The notes under the pieces were generated by a model that saw only the letters and a list, made by a program, of their open reading frames with translations, was not told where the DNA came from and did not search any database. The position numbers were made by a program, and so were the translations under genes. From contig JAJZNU010000004.1 in NCBI GenBank assembly GCA_021811625.1, positions 40,398 through 104,397 of the forward strand: DNA of 64,000 nt. Reading direction: 5' to 3'. Shown here piece after piece: positions 27,861 to 36,638 of this stretch. Positions within the stretch are counted from its first letter, which is position 1, and each line of letters starts with the position of its first letter. Origin of the DNA: a bacterium (lineage in GTDB: Bacteria; Patescibacteriota; Saccharimonadia; Saccharimonadales; UBA4665).

Positions 27861-29576
27861 ATGGATGGACAAAATCCTAAACAACAAATAATAGACCGTA
27901 TCAAGCAGGCGAATAATGTCCTGGTAACGGTCAGCGCTAACCCATCAGTTGATCAGTTAGCTGCCTGTATCGGGCTGGCTCTCATGGTCAATAAACTCGG
28001 CAAGCACGGGACCGCGGTATTCAGTGGCGATGTACCCTCAACTATGGAGTTTCTAAAGCCGGAGGAAACGCTTGAAAAGAATACCGACAGTTTGCGGGAC
28101 TTTATTATTGCTTTAGATAAATCCAAGGCAGACAAGCTACGTTACAAAGTAGAAGACAAGGTCGTTAAAATATTTATTACTCCCTATAGATCCAGTTTGA
28201 GCGAGAAAGATCTACAGTTCAGTCAAGGAGATTTTAATATTGATGCGGTTGTTGCTCTGGGTGTTCACGAACAGGCGCACCTTGATCAAGCCATCACTTC
28301 TCACGGCCGAATTCTTCACGACGCCACAGTCATTAGTATAAATAACACTCCAGATAATAATGATCTCGGTAACATTAATTGGCTCGACGCCTCCGCCAGC
28401 AGTTTGAGCGAAATAGTTACTCAGCTCGGTCTGGAGCTCGATAAATCGGTGTTTGATGCGCAGATCTCAACAGCTTTGTTAACCGGAATAGTAGCAGCAA
28501 CTAGTCGATTCAGTAATGAAAAAACAACATCTAAAACAATGAGCATAAGCGCTCAATTAGTCAGCTTTGGAGCAAATCCCCAGCTGGTAGCAGCCGAACT
28601 GGAAGCACAGCAACCACCTGAACAGACCCCTCCTCCCGAGGTGCCCCCTCCTCCTAAACCTCCCGAACCTCCCAAGCCTCCCGAACCCCAACCACCAGCT
28701 GCACCTAAGGCTTCAGTGACCAAGACGCAGCCCGACGAGGACGGTACCCTGAATATAAAACACGAAGACAATACGCAGATCGAGATTGATAACCAAGGTG
28801 TTCTCCGGCAAGTGGATGATCAGCCCCCTCCCGGGCCAACGGCTCAACCTACCGGCAACCCTGAATCTACTCCGCAGAATTCCGGTACCGGTAGCGCTCT
28901 GGATGAGGGGCTTGGAACCGATTCTCCAATAACACCCACTTCGGTTGAACCGCCGGAGGCTAAGACCGCACCGATTAGCGCGAACATTGAACCTGAAGCT
29001 TTAGAACCAACCAGCGATCCGCTGAGCCTACCGCCAACCGATGGCGATCTCTTAAGTAGGGACTCGCCCCCAGCTGCTCCACCCTCGCCGCCACCAGGAT
29101 CAGCGACTCCGAACTTCACGCCTCCGCCGGTACCTCCTGTCACCCCAATCTCCACTCCTCCGCAACCAGAAAGTGACACCAGTTCAGGCCTACTTGATAG
29201 TGCTCGTAATGCCGTCGAGGCTGCTGTGGCTTCGGGTATTTCCTCGTCGCACCCAAAACCGATTGAAGCTCTTAATGCCAACCCTGTGTTTGATAACCTG
29301 AATAATTCTTATACTGGTGTTGAAGAACCGGCGCCTATTACCGGAGCAATGTCGCATCACACAACAATTACGCCCCCCAGTGAGCCCGTATCACCATTCA
29401 AAATGCCCGCTGAGCCAATAGACGCTTTAAATATGCCACTTCCATCAGACCCGTTCGGTATTCCGGATCAAGCTGTTCCAGACCAAAAACCAGATGCCCT
29501 GAATGGACCCGACGGTTTCGCTCCTCCTCCGGTCCCTCCGCCGATAATGCCTCCGTTCAACACGCCTAGCGTTTAG
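27861..29576 (+). CDS. DHH-family-like protein with long proline-rich tail
   Basis: A 571-aa protein. Residues 1-240 resemble DHH phosphoesterases: VLVTVSANPSVDQLAACIGL stands where active enzymes have H-x-NPDGDA, then AVFSGDVPSTMEFL and FNIDAVVALGVHEQAHLD. Most metal-binding Asp/His are missing, so it may be a pseudoenzyme. Residues 245-571 are Pro/Glu/Ser-rich and probably disordered (PPPKPPEPPKPPEP...). No signal peptide or membrane helix is seen, so it is cytoplasmic. The combination of degenerate DHH and tail is typical of Saccharibacteria in my recollection; function unknown. Confidence 0.75.
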   Translation: MDGQNPKQQIIDRIKQANNVLVTVSANPSVDQLAACIGLALMVNKLGKHGTAVFSGDVPSTMEFLKPEETLEKNTDSLRDFIIALDKSKADKLRYKVEDKVVKIFITPYRSSLSEKDLQFSQGDFNIDAVVALGVHEQAHLDQAITSHGRILHDATVISINNTPDNNDLGNINWLDASASSLSEIVTQLGLELDKSVFDAQISTALLTGIVAATSRFSNEKTTSKTMSISAQLVSFGANPQLVAAELEAQQPPEQTPPPEVPPPPKPPEPPKPPEPQPPAAPKASVTKTQPDEDGTLNIKHEDNTQIEIDNQGVLRQVDDQPPPGPTAQPTGNPESTPQNSGTGSALDEGLGTDSPITPTSVEPPEAKTAPISANIEPEALEPTSDPLSLPPTDGDLLSRDSPPAAPPSPPPGSATPNFTPPPVPPVTPISTPPQPESDTSSGLLDSARNAVEAAVASGISSSHPKPIEALNANPVFDNLNNSYTGVEEPAPITGAMSHHTTITPPSEPVSPFKMPAEPIDALNMPLPSDPFGIPDQAVPDQKPDALNGPDGFAPPPVPPPIMPPFNTPSV

Positions 29577-29617
29577 TGTCAACTATTCCCCGGTGATTGC
29601 GGGAAGTTTTGTGTAGA

Positions 29618-30013
29618 TTAGTTTGCAGCTCTTTTCAACTTCTCGCGGATATAGTATCCGATAGATGCCGTTGCCACGGTAGCTATGAATATAGCCACCG
29701 TATTGCCTGGGCCGGTATTAGATAGTTGCGTAGAGCCTGCCGTTGCACCCGACGTGCTCGGGGAAGGAGTTGACGTTGGCGCTGAGACGGGAGACTGATT
29801 GCCGGTTTTCGGATTGGAGTTTGACCGGGCATTTTGATTAGATCCATTGGTTTTGCACTGACTTGAAGAGGAGCTATTGCAATTGGAGGTCTTATTGCTG
29901 GGGGCTTGACCACCGAATATGTGTATCAACAAGATTACTAGAAGGGCTAACAAAGCCACCCCGGCAATAGATAGTAAGTATGTGCGCCACCGTGGTTTTG
30001 TCTCGTTTTCCAT
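29618..30013 (-). CDS. Small surface protein with LxNTGPG tail
   Basis: A 131-aa protein with an N-terminal membrane helix (YLLSIAGVALLALLVILLIH), a Ser/Asn/Thr/Pro-rich linker of ~55 residues, then LSNTGPGNTVAIFIATVATA and a C-terminal basic tail (REKLKRAAN). The end has the layout of a sortase signal (motif, helix, positive tail) in the LPNTGPG form seen in CPR proteins, with P replaced by S. I see no sortase in this window. It converges with the DHH-like gene. Confidence 0.6.
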   Translation of the reverse strand: MENETKPRWRTYLLSIAGVALLALLVILLIHIFGGQAPSNKTSNCNSSSSSQCKTNGSNQNARSNSNPKTGNQSPVSAPTSTPSPSTSGATAGSTQLSNTGPGNTVAIFIATVATASIGYYIREKLKRAAN

Positions 30014-30104
30014 AAAACCCTCCTTACTCAGTCCATTATTATCACTATGTGGTAGATTTGTCTAATCGATTTTATCCATTTCTAGGCTACAATGTATAAG
30101 ACCC

Positions 30105-30794
30105 ATGGATGGAATGTTGTTTATAGATAAGCCAAAAGGTTGGACAAGCTTTGATGTGGTTGGTAAAGTCCGAAGAGTGGTGGCTGAGTCGCTTGGCAAA
30201 AAATCCAAGCAGGTGAAGGTTGGTCACTGCGGCACGCTTGACCCGCTTGCTACCGGTCTCTTGATCTTGTTAGTCGGTAAGTATACCAAGCTTGCGCCAA
30301 AGCTGAGTAAGCTGGATAAAACTTATGTGTTCAGTATCAGGCTAGGGGTAGTTAGTACGACTGGTGACGAGGAAGGTACAAAAAAGCATTGCTCGTCTAA
30401 GCGACCGACTTTAAGAGAAATTGATCACATGCTTGCTCAATTCAGGGGCGAAATAAGGCAAGTCCCCCCGAGCTATTCGGCAATTAAAATTAATGGTCAG
30501 CGGGCCTACAAGTTGGCAAGAGCTGGACAACCGGTCGATATTAAGCCAAGAACAATAAATATCCTCGATTTGCGGCGCACCAAGTACCGTTACCCCGAAT
30601 TGGAACTTGTGGCCGAGGTTTCCAGCGGTACTTATATTCGTTCATTAGCTGAGGATATGGGAAAGTTTTTGGGTTGTGGGGGTTATGTCAGTCGGCTTCG
30701 TCGAGTCAAAATTGACCGGTATAATGTCGATAATGCCATATCGCCGGAAACGTTAACTTCCGAATATATTTACGATAATCTTAGAAGTTTCTAA
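30105..30794 (+). CDS. truB: tRNA pseudouridine-55 synthase
   Basis: A 229-aa protein. The catalytic Asp motif is GHCGTLDPLATGLL (usually GHTGTLDPLA). KTYVFSIRLGVVSTTGDEEG and TYIRSLAEDMGKFLGCGGYV are also conserved. It modifies U55 in the T loop. It is shorter than E. coli TruB (about 314 aa) and ends soon after the catalytic domain, so the C-terminal PUA-like RNA-binding domain is missing. TACAAT lies 11 nt before the ATG. Confidence 0.92.
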   Translation: MDGMLFIDKPKGWTSFDVVGKVRRVVAESLGKKSKQVKVGHCGTLDPLATGLLILLVGKYTKLAPKLSKLDKTYVFSIRLGVVSTTGDEEGTKKHCSSKRPTLREIDHMLAQFRGEIRQVPPSYSAIKINGQRAYKLARAGQPVDIKPRTINILDLRRTKYRYPELELVAEVSSGTYIRSLAEDMGKFLGCGGYVSRLRRVKIDRYNVDNAISPETLTSEYIYDNLRSF

Positions 30795-30858
30795 GCGGGG
30801 TACATTGTTACTCATCTCTTGCTTAACTAGAGCTAATGTGCTATCTTAGAGGCAACGT

Positions 30859-31125
30859 ATGATAACAAGTGAGAAGAAGCAGGTTGCTATTAAGAGCCTG
30901 CAGACAAGCAAAATGGATACCGGCAGTCCGGCCGTACAGGTCGGTATTATTACCGAGCGTATCAAGGAACTTACCCAGCATCTCCAGACCAATAAGCATG
31001 ACTATATGGCTCGTCGAGGACTTCTGCAGCTTGTTGGTCGGCGTCGTAGCCTTCTTAAGTACATAGCACAGAAGGATGCTCAAGAATATTTGAGTCTGAT
31101 CCAGAAGCTTGGTATCAGACACTGA
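30859..31125 (+). CDS. rpsO: Ribosomal protein S15
   Basis: An 88-aa protein of standard length; GSPAVQVGIITERIKELTQH, RRGLLQLVGRRRSLLKYI and the C-terminal KLGIRH are diagnostic. It binds 16S rRNA helix 22. AGAGG lies 7 nt before the ATG, and an extended -10 (TGCTATCTT) lies just upstream. It is followed by pnp, the same order as in many bacteria. Confidence 0.95.
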   Translation: MITSEKKQVAIKSLQTSKMDTGSPAVQVGIITERIKELTQHLQTNKHDYMARRGLLQLVGRRRSLLKYIAQKDAQEYLSLIQKLGIRH

Positions 31126-31208
31126 TTGTTAAAGAATTTGGATTTTGGACATTAGATTTTAGACTTTCCAGCCATTAACGGCCGGAAGGAAACCGATAAA
31201 TCCTCAAT

Positions 31209-31226
31209 CTAGAATCAAAATTCTAG
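31209..31226. repeat. Perfect inverted repeat between rpsO and pnp
   Basis: CTAGAAT-CAAA-ATTCTAG, a 7-bp stem with 4-nt loop and no following T-run. It may form an RNA hairpin in the rpsO-pnp transcript, a place where RNase-processing hairpins occur in other bacteria; that role is inferred. Confidence 0.4.
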
Positions 31227-31332
31227 TAACATTAACTAACCTAGAGTGACAGAGCACAGCTATCCATAGCAATTCGAGCCGTGGACGGTTGAACCCTGTT
31301 ACTCGAAGAAAAGGAGATAACAATATAATCAT

Positions 31333-33465
31333 ATGGGACAAACCATTAATCCTTTCGGCAAAAAAATAATATCCGTGGAAACGGAATTTTGCGGTAAGAA
31401 ATTAACACTCGAAACAAACAGAGTCGGCTTTCGTACCACCGCCTCGGTGTTAGTGCGTTACGGCGATACCGTAGTACTGGGAACAGCGATGGTCGGGGAA
31501 AGTCCACTAACTAACTTCGATTATTTTCCATTAAGCATAGATTATGAAGAAAAGTTTTATGCAGCCGGTAAAATAAGCGGGAGTCGGTTTATTAAACGCG
31601 AAGGACGGCCCAGCGATGAGGCGATTTTAATCGGTCGTTTGATTGACCGCCCTATTCGTCCTTTATGGCCGAAAGGCTATCGTCATGAGGTGCAGGGTGT
31701 CGCCAGCGTTCTCAGCCTGGACCCCAGTTTTCGACCGGATATGGTGGCGATGATTGCTATGAGCGCGGCATTTATGTTAAGCGGTGCGCCATTCGACGGC
31801 CCTGTCGCCGGCGTTCGAGTCGGGATCAACGAAGAGGGTAAATACGAAGCTTTCTTAAGCGCCGAACAACTTAGTAACGGCAAGTTGGATCTAGTGGTAG
31901 CCGGTACGGCTGACGCCATAATGATGGTAGAAGCCGGCGCCAAAGAGGCTACCGAGGAAGAAATAGGCGGTGCCTTAGACTTCGCTCTTAAGGTGATCAA
32001 GCCAGCGATAGACATCCAGGTTGAATTGGCTGAAAAAATGTCCGTTGAGCGACTGCCGTACGAACTAACGCTGCCCGATGAGGACATCGCCAAACGTGTC
32101 GAGACATGGCTCAGCGGTAAGCTGGGTGTCGGTCTCCGTCGTCCATATCCCGAGAGAAATGACCTTATCAATAAACTACGAGAAGAAATGCAGGAGCACT
32201 TTTTGGAGGAGATCGGGGAAGATTTTGCGACCGTTAAGAACGATTACAATGATGCTTTTCAGATGGCCGTACATAAGGATGTTCGTAAAGGCATTGTTGA
32301 AGATAAAGTACGTCCTGACGGTCGGTCATTGACCGAGGTCCGTCCGCTATCCAGCGAAGTCGGCCTGCTTCCGCGAGCCCACGGCTCAAGTCTGTTTACT
32401 CGTGGCGTGACGCAAGCTCTTAATATTGTCACTCTCGCACCGTTGAGCTATTCCCAAGTAGTCGACACCATGGAGAGCAATAGCGAACGACGTTATATGC
32501 ATCATTACAACGCCCCCGGTTATACGGTTGGCGAAGTTCGTCGTCTGGGATCACCAGGCAGGCGCGAAATAGGCCATGGATATCTAGCCGAACGAGCTCT
32601 TACGCCGGTATTGCCTGACGAGGCCGATTTCCCATACGCTATCCGTTCGGTCACGGAGATTATGAGCCAAAACGGTTCAACCTCCATGGCTGCGACATGT
32701 TCGAGCTGTCTGGCGCTGATGGACGCCGGCGTTCCGATTAAAGCCCCGGTCAGCGGTATTGCTATGGGGCTTATCATGGATGGCGACAAGCCTTATGTTC
32801 TCACCGACATTGCCGACGCCGAAGATTTTGCCGGTGACATGGACTTCAAGGTTGCCGGTACAGCCAAGGGAATAACGGCGCTGCAGATGGATATGAAGGT
32901 ACACGGTTTACCAACAAAAGTCTTAAAACAGGCTCTGGACCAAAGCAAGGAAGGCCGTGATTTTATCCTGAAGCACATGCTCGGGACTTTGTCGGAGGCA
33001 CGCAAAGAAATGAGCGCTTATGCGCCTCGAGTAGAAAGCATTAAGATCAATCCGGATAAAATTCGCGAGGTTATCGGGAAGGGCGGCGAAACCATCAATA
33101 AAATCATCGCCGAGACCGGAGCCGAGATAGATATTAAAGACGATGGAACGATCTTCATTGCCAGTCCTGATAAGAAATCCATTGATGGGGCCATCCAGTT
33201 TATCCGGACACTGACGGCGGAACCGGAAATCGGCAAGATATATACGGACTGCCGGGTTGTTAGTGTTTTGGATTTCGGGGCATTTGTAGAAATATTGCCA
33301 GGAAAAGAGGGGTTGGTTCATGTTAGCGAGATGAAAGAAGAAAGAGTTAACAAGCCCTCTGATGTAGTAAAAGAAGGTGATAAAGTTACCGTGAAACTTG
33401 TAGCTATAGATGATCGCGGTCGCCTGCAGCTGTCTATGAAGGCTGCTGCGAGAGAACTTAAATAA
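31333..33465 (+). CDS. pnp: Polyribonucleotide nucleotidyltransferase (PNPase)
   Basis: A 710-aa, full-length protein. Two RNase PH domains flank an alpha-helical linker; the active site region shows NGSTSMAATCSSCLALMDAG and MDGDKPYVLTDIADAEDFAG D. The KH domain (IKINPDKIREVIGKGGETIN) starts near 565 and the S1 domain (YTDCRVVSVLDFGAFVEILP ... GRLQLSMKAA) near 635. It degrades RNA 3'-5' with phosphate. AAGGAG is 16 nt before the ATG, an unusually long spacing. The neighbourhood with RNase J points to an RNA-turnover group. Confidence 0.97.
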   Translation: MGQTINPFGKKIISVETEFCGKKLTLETNRVGFRTTASVLVRYGDTVVLGTAMVGESPLTNFDYFPLSIDYEEKFYAAGKISGSRFIKREGRPSDEAILIGRLIDRPIRPLWPKGYRHEVQGVASVLSLDPSFRPDMVAMIAMSAAFMLSGAPFDGPVAGVRVGINEEGKYEAFLSAEQLSNGKLDLVVAGTADAIMMVEAGAKEATEEEIGGALDFALKVIKPAIDIQVELAEKMSVERLPYELTLPDEDIAKRVETWLSGKLGVGLRRPYPERNDLINKLREEMQEHFLEEIGEDFATVKNDYNDAFQMAVHKDVRKGIVEDKVRPDGRSLTEVRPLSSEVGLLPRAHGSSLFTRGVTQALNIVTLAPLSYSQVVDTMESNSERRYMHHYNAPGYTVGEVRRLGSPGRREIGHGYLAERALTPVLPDEADFPYAIRSVTEIMSQNGSTSMAATCSSCLALMDAGVPIKAPVSGIAMGLIMDGDKPYVLTDIADAEDFAGDMDFKVAGTAKGITALQMDMKVHGLPTKVLKQALDQSKEGRDFILKHMLGTLSEARKEMSAYAPRVESIKINPDKIREVIGKGGETINKIIAETGAEIDIKDDGTIFIASPDKKSIDGAIQFIRTLTAEPEIGKIYTDCRVVSVLDFGAFVEILPGKEGLVHVSEMKEERVNKPSDVVKEGDKVTVKLVAIDDRGRLQLSMKAAARELK

Positions 33466-33506
33466 GTAGCAGAATCTCTACCTAGAGCAAGGGCAATATT
33501 GATTGC

Positions 33507-33773
33507 ATGACACCTAAAACTATCACAACCACTACACCGCCAATTCAGCGAAGTGTAATCACTACCTGTTTAATATGGCATCGCACTAAAGTCGGCTTGG
33601 GCCTGTCGATAGTACTCAGTTTGGTCATTGCTTACGGTATGGTGTCTTTAGCGATAGACCGCGGCAATCTATGGTGGTATTTTTTCGCAATCGTTTTCTT
33701 TTGGCTAGCAATTAGGGAGTTCATAAATTTAAGCAAAAAGGTATTTCATGACGACCAAGCAAAAAAGGCTTGA
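33507..33773 (+). CDS. Small two-helix membrane protein
   Basis: An 88-aa protein: a Thr/Pro-rich N-terminus, then two membrane helices (GLGLSIVLSLVIAYGMVSLA and LWWYFFAIVFFWLAIREFI) and a charged C-terminus. Its stop lies 26 bp inside the uracil-DNA glycosylase gene, suggesting coupling. No family recognised. Confidence 0.55.
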   Translation: MTPKTITTTTPPIQRSVITTCLIWHRTKVGLGLSIVLSLVIAYGMVSLAIDRGNLWWYFFAIVFFWLAIREFINLSKKVFHDDQAKKA

Positions 33774-34347
33774 TGAATTAAAGCAAAGAATACTAGCCGA
33801 CAAGGTCTGTCCCGAACTAGCCAAGACGGCTACTCAGCTTGTCTTTGGCGAAGGACCGGCCTCCGCTAAAATAGTCTTTATTGGCGAAGCCCCCGGGAAA
33901 AAAGAGGACGAGTTGGGTAAGCCGTTCGTCGGAGCGGCGGGTAAATTCTTAAACGATATGCTGGAGATGATCGAGCTATCACGCGAAGACATCTATATAA
34001 CCAACATCGTGAAATACCGGCCGCCTAATAATCGAGATCCCTTTCCTGAAGAGAAGACGGTTTTTCTGCCATACCTGCTTAAGCAGCTAGAAATTATTCA
34101 ACCCCTGCTGGTCGTTACGCTCGGCCGGCACAGTTTGAATTGTTTCCTACCAGAACTGTCGATCAGTGCGGTACACGGGCAACCCAAACGTACCAAAGTC
34201 GTCGGCAAAGGGTTGAAGTCGGAAACGCTGGTAATATTGCCGTTGTTTCACCCAGCAGCTGCCCTGTATAACGGAGGTATGAGGCAGACGCTCATCGATG
34301 ACTTTGCCAAGATACCGGCAATTCTGAAACGAATTCAAGAATCTTAA
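33748..34347 (+). CDS. Family 4-like uracil-DNA glycosylase lacking Fe-S cysteines
   Basis: A 199-aa protein. IVFIGEAPGKKEDELGKPFV (motif 1, catalytic region) and LFHPAAALYNGG (motif 2) identify the family 4/5 fold. Family 4 enzymes bind a 4Fe-4S cluster through four cysteines. Here KCRPP is KYRPP and the later Cys is Phe in EEKTVFLPYLLKQ, leaving at most one of the N-terminal pair (VCPELAK). The cluster therefore cannot form. It removes uracil from DNA if active. It overlaps the small membrane-protein gene and is followed by RNase J. Confidence 0.85.
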   Translation: MTTKQKRLDELKQRILADKVCPELAKTATQLVFGEGPASAKIVFIGEAPGKKEDELGKPFVGAAGKFLNDMLEMIELSREDIYITNIVKYRPPNNRDPFPEEKTVFLPYLLKQLEIIQPLLVVTLGRHSLNCFLPELSISAVHGQPKRTKVVGKGLKSETLVILPLFHPAAALYNGGMRQTLIDDFAKIPAILKRIQES

Positions 34348-34402
34348 ATTTATTAACTTTAAGAGAACAACGTAAGACTAATAATCTAAGGAGAAAAAAT
34401 AT

Positions 34403-36439
34403 ATGAATCCAAATCAAAACAATCAAAATAGTCAGCCAACAGATAGAGGTGGCCGAAAGAGTAACAATTCTGGGGCACCCAAAGGCAGCAGAAACGGCGG
34501 TCGGGGGGCGGCCATGAGGGCCCAAAAACGCTCTCAAGCCGATGCTCAGCGAATCGCCGATCAATATGCTGCTGCCGATAACACTGTTCCGCAGAATCAA
34601 GCAAGGCGAGCCAATGTACTGGAGGACAACTACAATAAGCTCAGAATAAGTTTTTTGGGCGGGCAGGAAGCAATCGGCGAGAAAAACATGCAGGTTATTG
34701 AATGGCAGAATTCCGCTATAATTCTTGACTGCGGTAATAACCTAGGCATATCCCTTCCGGGTATCAACTATATGGTTGCCGACCCGACTTACCTGGAATC
34801 TATCAAGCATAAGCTCAAAGGATACGTCATTAGCCATGGGCACCTCGATCATCTGGGCGGGCTTAAACATATTGTTCCCAAATACCCGGCACCAATTTAT
34901 GGATCACGATTCACATTGGGAGTTGTTGGGAAAACATTTGAGGACTTATATGCCGAAACCGGGGTGGAATATAACCCCCAACTGAATGTCATGAACATGG
35001 ACAATCACGAACGACTTAAAATCGGAGATTTTTTCGTCGAGCTCGTCAGGATTACGCATTCAGTACCTGAATCTAGCTGTATTGTCGTCGATACGCCGGT
35101 CGGTCGAATAATCAACACCGGTGACTTTCGCCTCGATCCCGAGCCGCTTGACGATAAGCCGAGCGACAAAGACCGGCTTAAGGCTTTGGGTGACCAAGGA
35201 GTATTAGTATTACTTAGTGAGAGCACCTATAGCGACATTCCGGGAAGACAACTAACCGAACATACTCTTCAAGATAGTTTCCATGATATCATCGGGCATG
35301 CTGGTGGCCGTGTTTTTGTGGCCATATTTTCGAGCAACATGAACCGAGTGCAAATGATAGTGAATGCCGCTGTTAACGCCGGTCGCAAAGTAGCCCTAGA
35401 TGGCCGGAGCATGATGAATTACGCCGAAATAGCTGTCCGACAAGGCATCCTGAAGATACCGAAGGGTACAGTAGTGCCCATGCAATCGATTGCCAATTTA
35501 AGAGACAATGAAGTATTGGTAGTTTGTACCGGCGGGCAGGGTGAACCGGGCTCGGCATTGCAGCGTATGGCTGAAGGCGAGCACAAGTACGTCAAGCTGC
35601 ACGAAGGTGATACGGTAGTGGTCAGCTCGAATCCAATTCCAGGCAACGAAGTGCGCTACCAGGAGATCGGCAACGACTTGGCTCAAAAGGGCGTTCATCT
35701 CTATCGCAATCCGACTCATGAAGTCGATGGCGTCGGTCCTCTACATGTCGGCGGTCACGCCAGGCGCGATGAACACAAAGAAATGATGCACCTGGTGAGA
35801 CCCAAATTCTTCATTCCGATTTATGCCGGAGCCCTTAACCGTAAATACCATGCCGAGATGGCCGTGGAGGAAGGTTGGTCTAGAGCGAACATTATCCAAG
35901 CCAATAACGGCGATAGCTTCCTCTTTACTGCTGACAAATGGGAAGCGGCAGGCGAGATCCCTTGCGGTAGTCTCCTTGTCGATCAGACCGGATCAATCGT
36001 CAGTAATGTGGTCGTTAAGGACAGGGTACTATTAAGCGAAGAAGGCTTAGTAGCGGTTATCCTGACTATCGACAAGAAAAGCGGATCTCTGCTAACTAGC
36101 CCCGACATAATTAGTCGCGGTTTCATCTATATGCGCGAAAACGAAGAGGTCATGAATGGCTTACGGCAGGAGCTTCGGCGGGCAGTCACGCAAAGATTCA
36201 AACGTGTTGACCTGGATCGCTTTAAAGCTGAACTTAAGGACCATGTGACACATTTTCTCTTCGAGAAAACCCAACGGAGTCCCATAGTCATACCGGTCGT
36301 CAATGTGATCGGCGGTAAAGGCGAAACCCAGACCGTACATGTCGACAAAACTAAGTCGACAGAGGATATAGCTCTTAGCCAGCAACGACGATTTCAAGAA
36401 ATGCGTGCCCGCTTGCTCGGACAAGATCAGCCAGATTGA
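34403..36439 (+). CDS. rnj: Ribonuclease J
   Basis: A 678-aa metallo-beta-lactamase/beta-CASP ribonuclease. Residues 1-80 are a basic, Asn/Gln-rich extension. The core opens with FLGGQEAIGEKNMQVIEW and has the zinc motif SHGHLDHLGG near 145, PESSCIVVDTPVGRIINTGD FRLDPEP-type strands and the beta-CASP motifs GGQGEPGSALQRMAEGEHK and LHVGGHARRDEHKEMMHLVR P. It performs 5' exo- and endonucleolytic RNA processing. AAGGAG precedes the ATG at a good distance. Confidence 0.93.
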   Translation: MNPNQNNQNSQPTDRGGRKSNNSGAPKGSRNGGRGAAMRAQKRSQADAQRIADQYAAADNTVPQNQARRANVLEDNYNKLRISFLGGQEAIGEKNMQVIEWQNSAIILDCGNNLGISLPGINYMVADPTYLESIKHKLKGYVISHGHLDHLGGLKHIVPKYPAPIYGSRFTLGVVGKTFEDLYAETGVEYNPQLNVMNMDNHERLKIGDFFVELVRITHSVPESSCIVVDTPVGRIINTGDFRLDPEPLDDKPSDKDRLKALGDQGVLVLLSESTYSDIPGRQLTEHTLQDSFHDIIGHAGGRVFVAIFSSNMNRVQMIVNAAVNAGRKVALDGRSMMNYAEIAVRQGILKIPKGTVVPMQSIANLRDNEVLVVCTGGQGEPGSALQRMAEGEHKYVKLHEGDTVVVSSNPIPGNEVRYQEIGNDLAQKGVHLYRNPTHEVDGVGPLHVGGHARRDEHKEMMHLVRPKFFIPIYAGALNRKYHAEMAVEEGWSRANIIQANNGDSFLFTADKWEAAGEIPCGSLLVDQTGSIVSNVVVKDRVLLSEEGLVAVILTIDKKSGSLLTSPDIISRGFIYMRENEEVMNGLRQELRRAVTQRFKRVDLDRFKAELKDHVTHFLFEKTQRSPIVIPVVNVIGGKGETQTVHVDKTKSTEDIALSQQRRFQEMRARLLGQDQPD

Positions 36440-36509
36440 CAACCGTAGATAATAGTGTTACTATAAACTATGTGATGATGTCATAGCTGCCCTGAAGCTT
36501 GAACTAGAT

Positions 36510-36543
36510 ACGGCAACTGCCATTTAGTATTTCGGGTTGCCGT
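36510..36543. repeat. Inverted repeat between RNase J and ftsK
   Basis: ACGGCAAC and GTTGCCGT form an 8-bp stem around an 18-nt loop. No T-run follows, so intrinsic termination is doubtful. Confidence 0.35.
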
Positions 36544-36638
36544 CGCTTATCTAGCCGGAGTTGCTTCGATCATTAAACGTATGAGACCGGCAGGGTGGTT
36601 ACGGACAGTAGCCACGAACTGATATAATAAGTAATACA

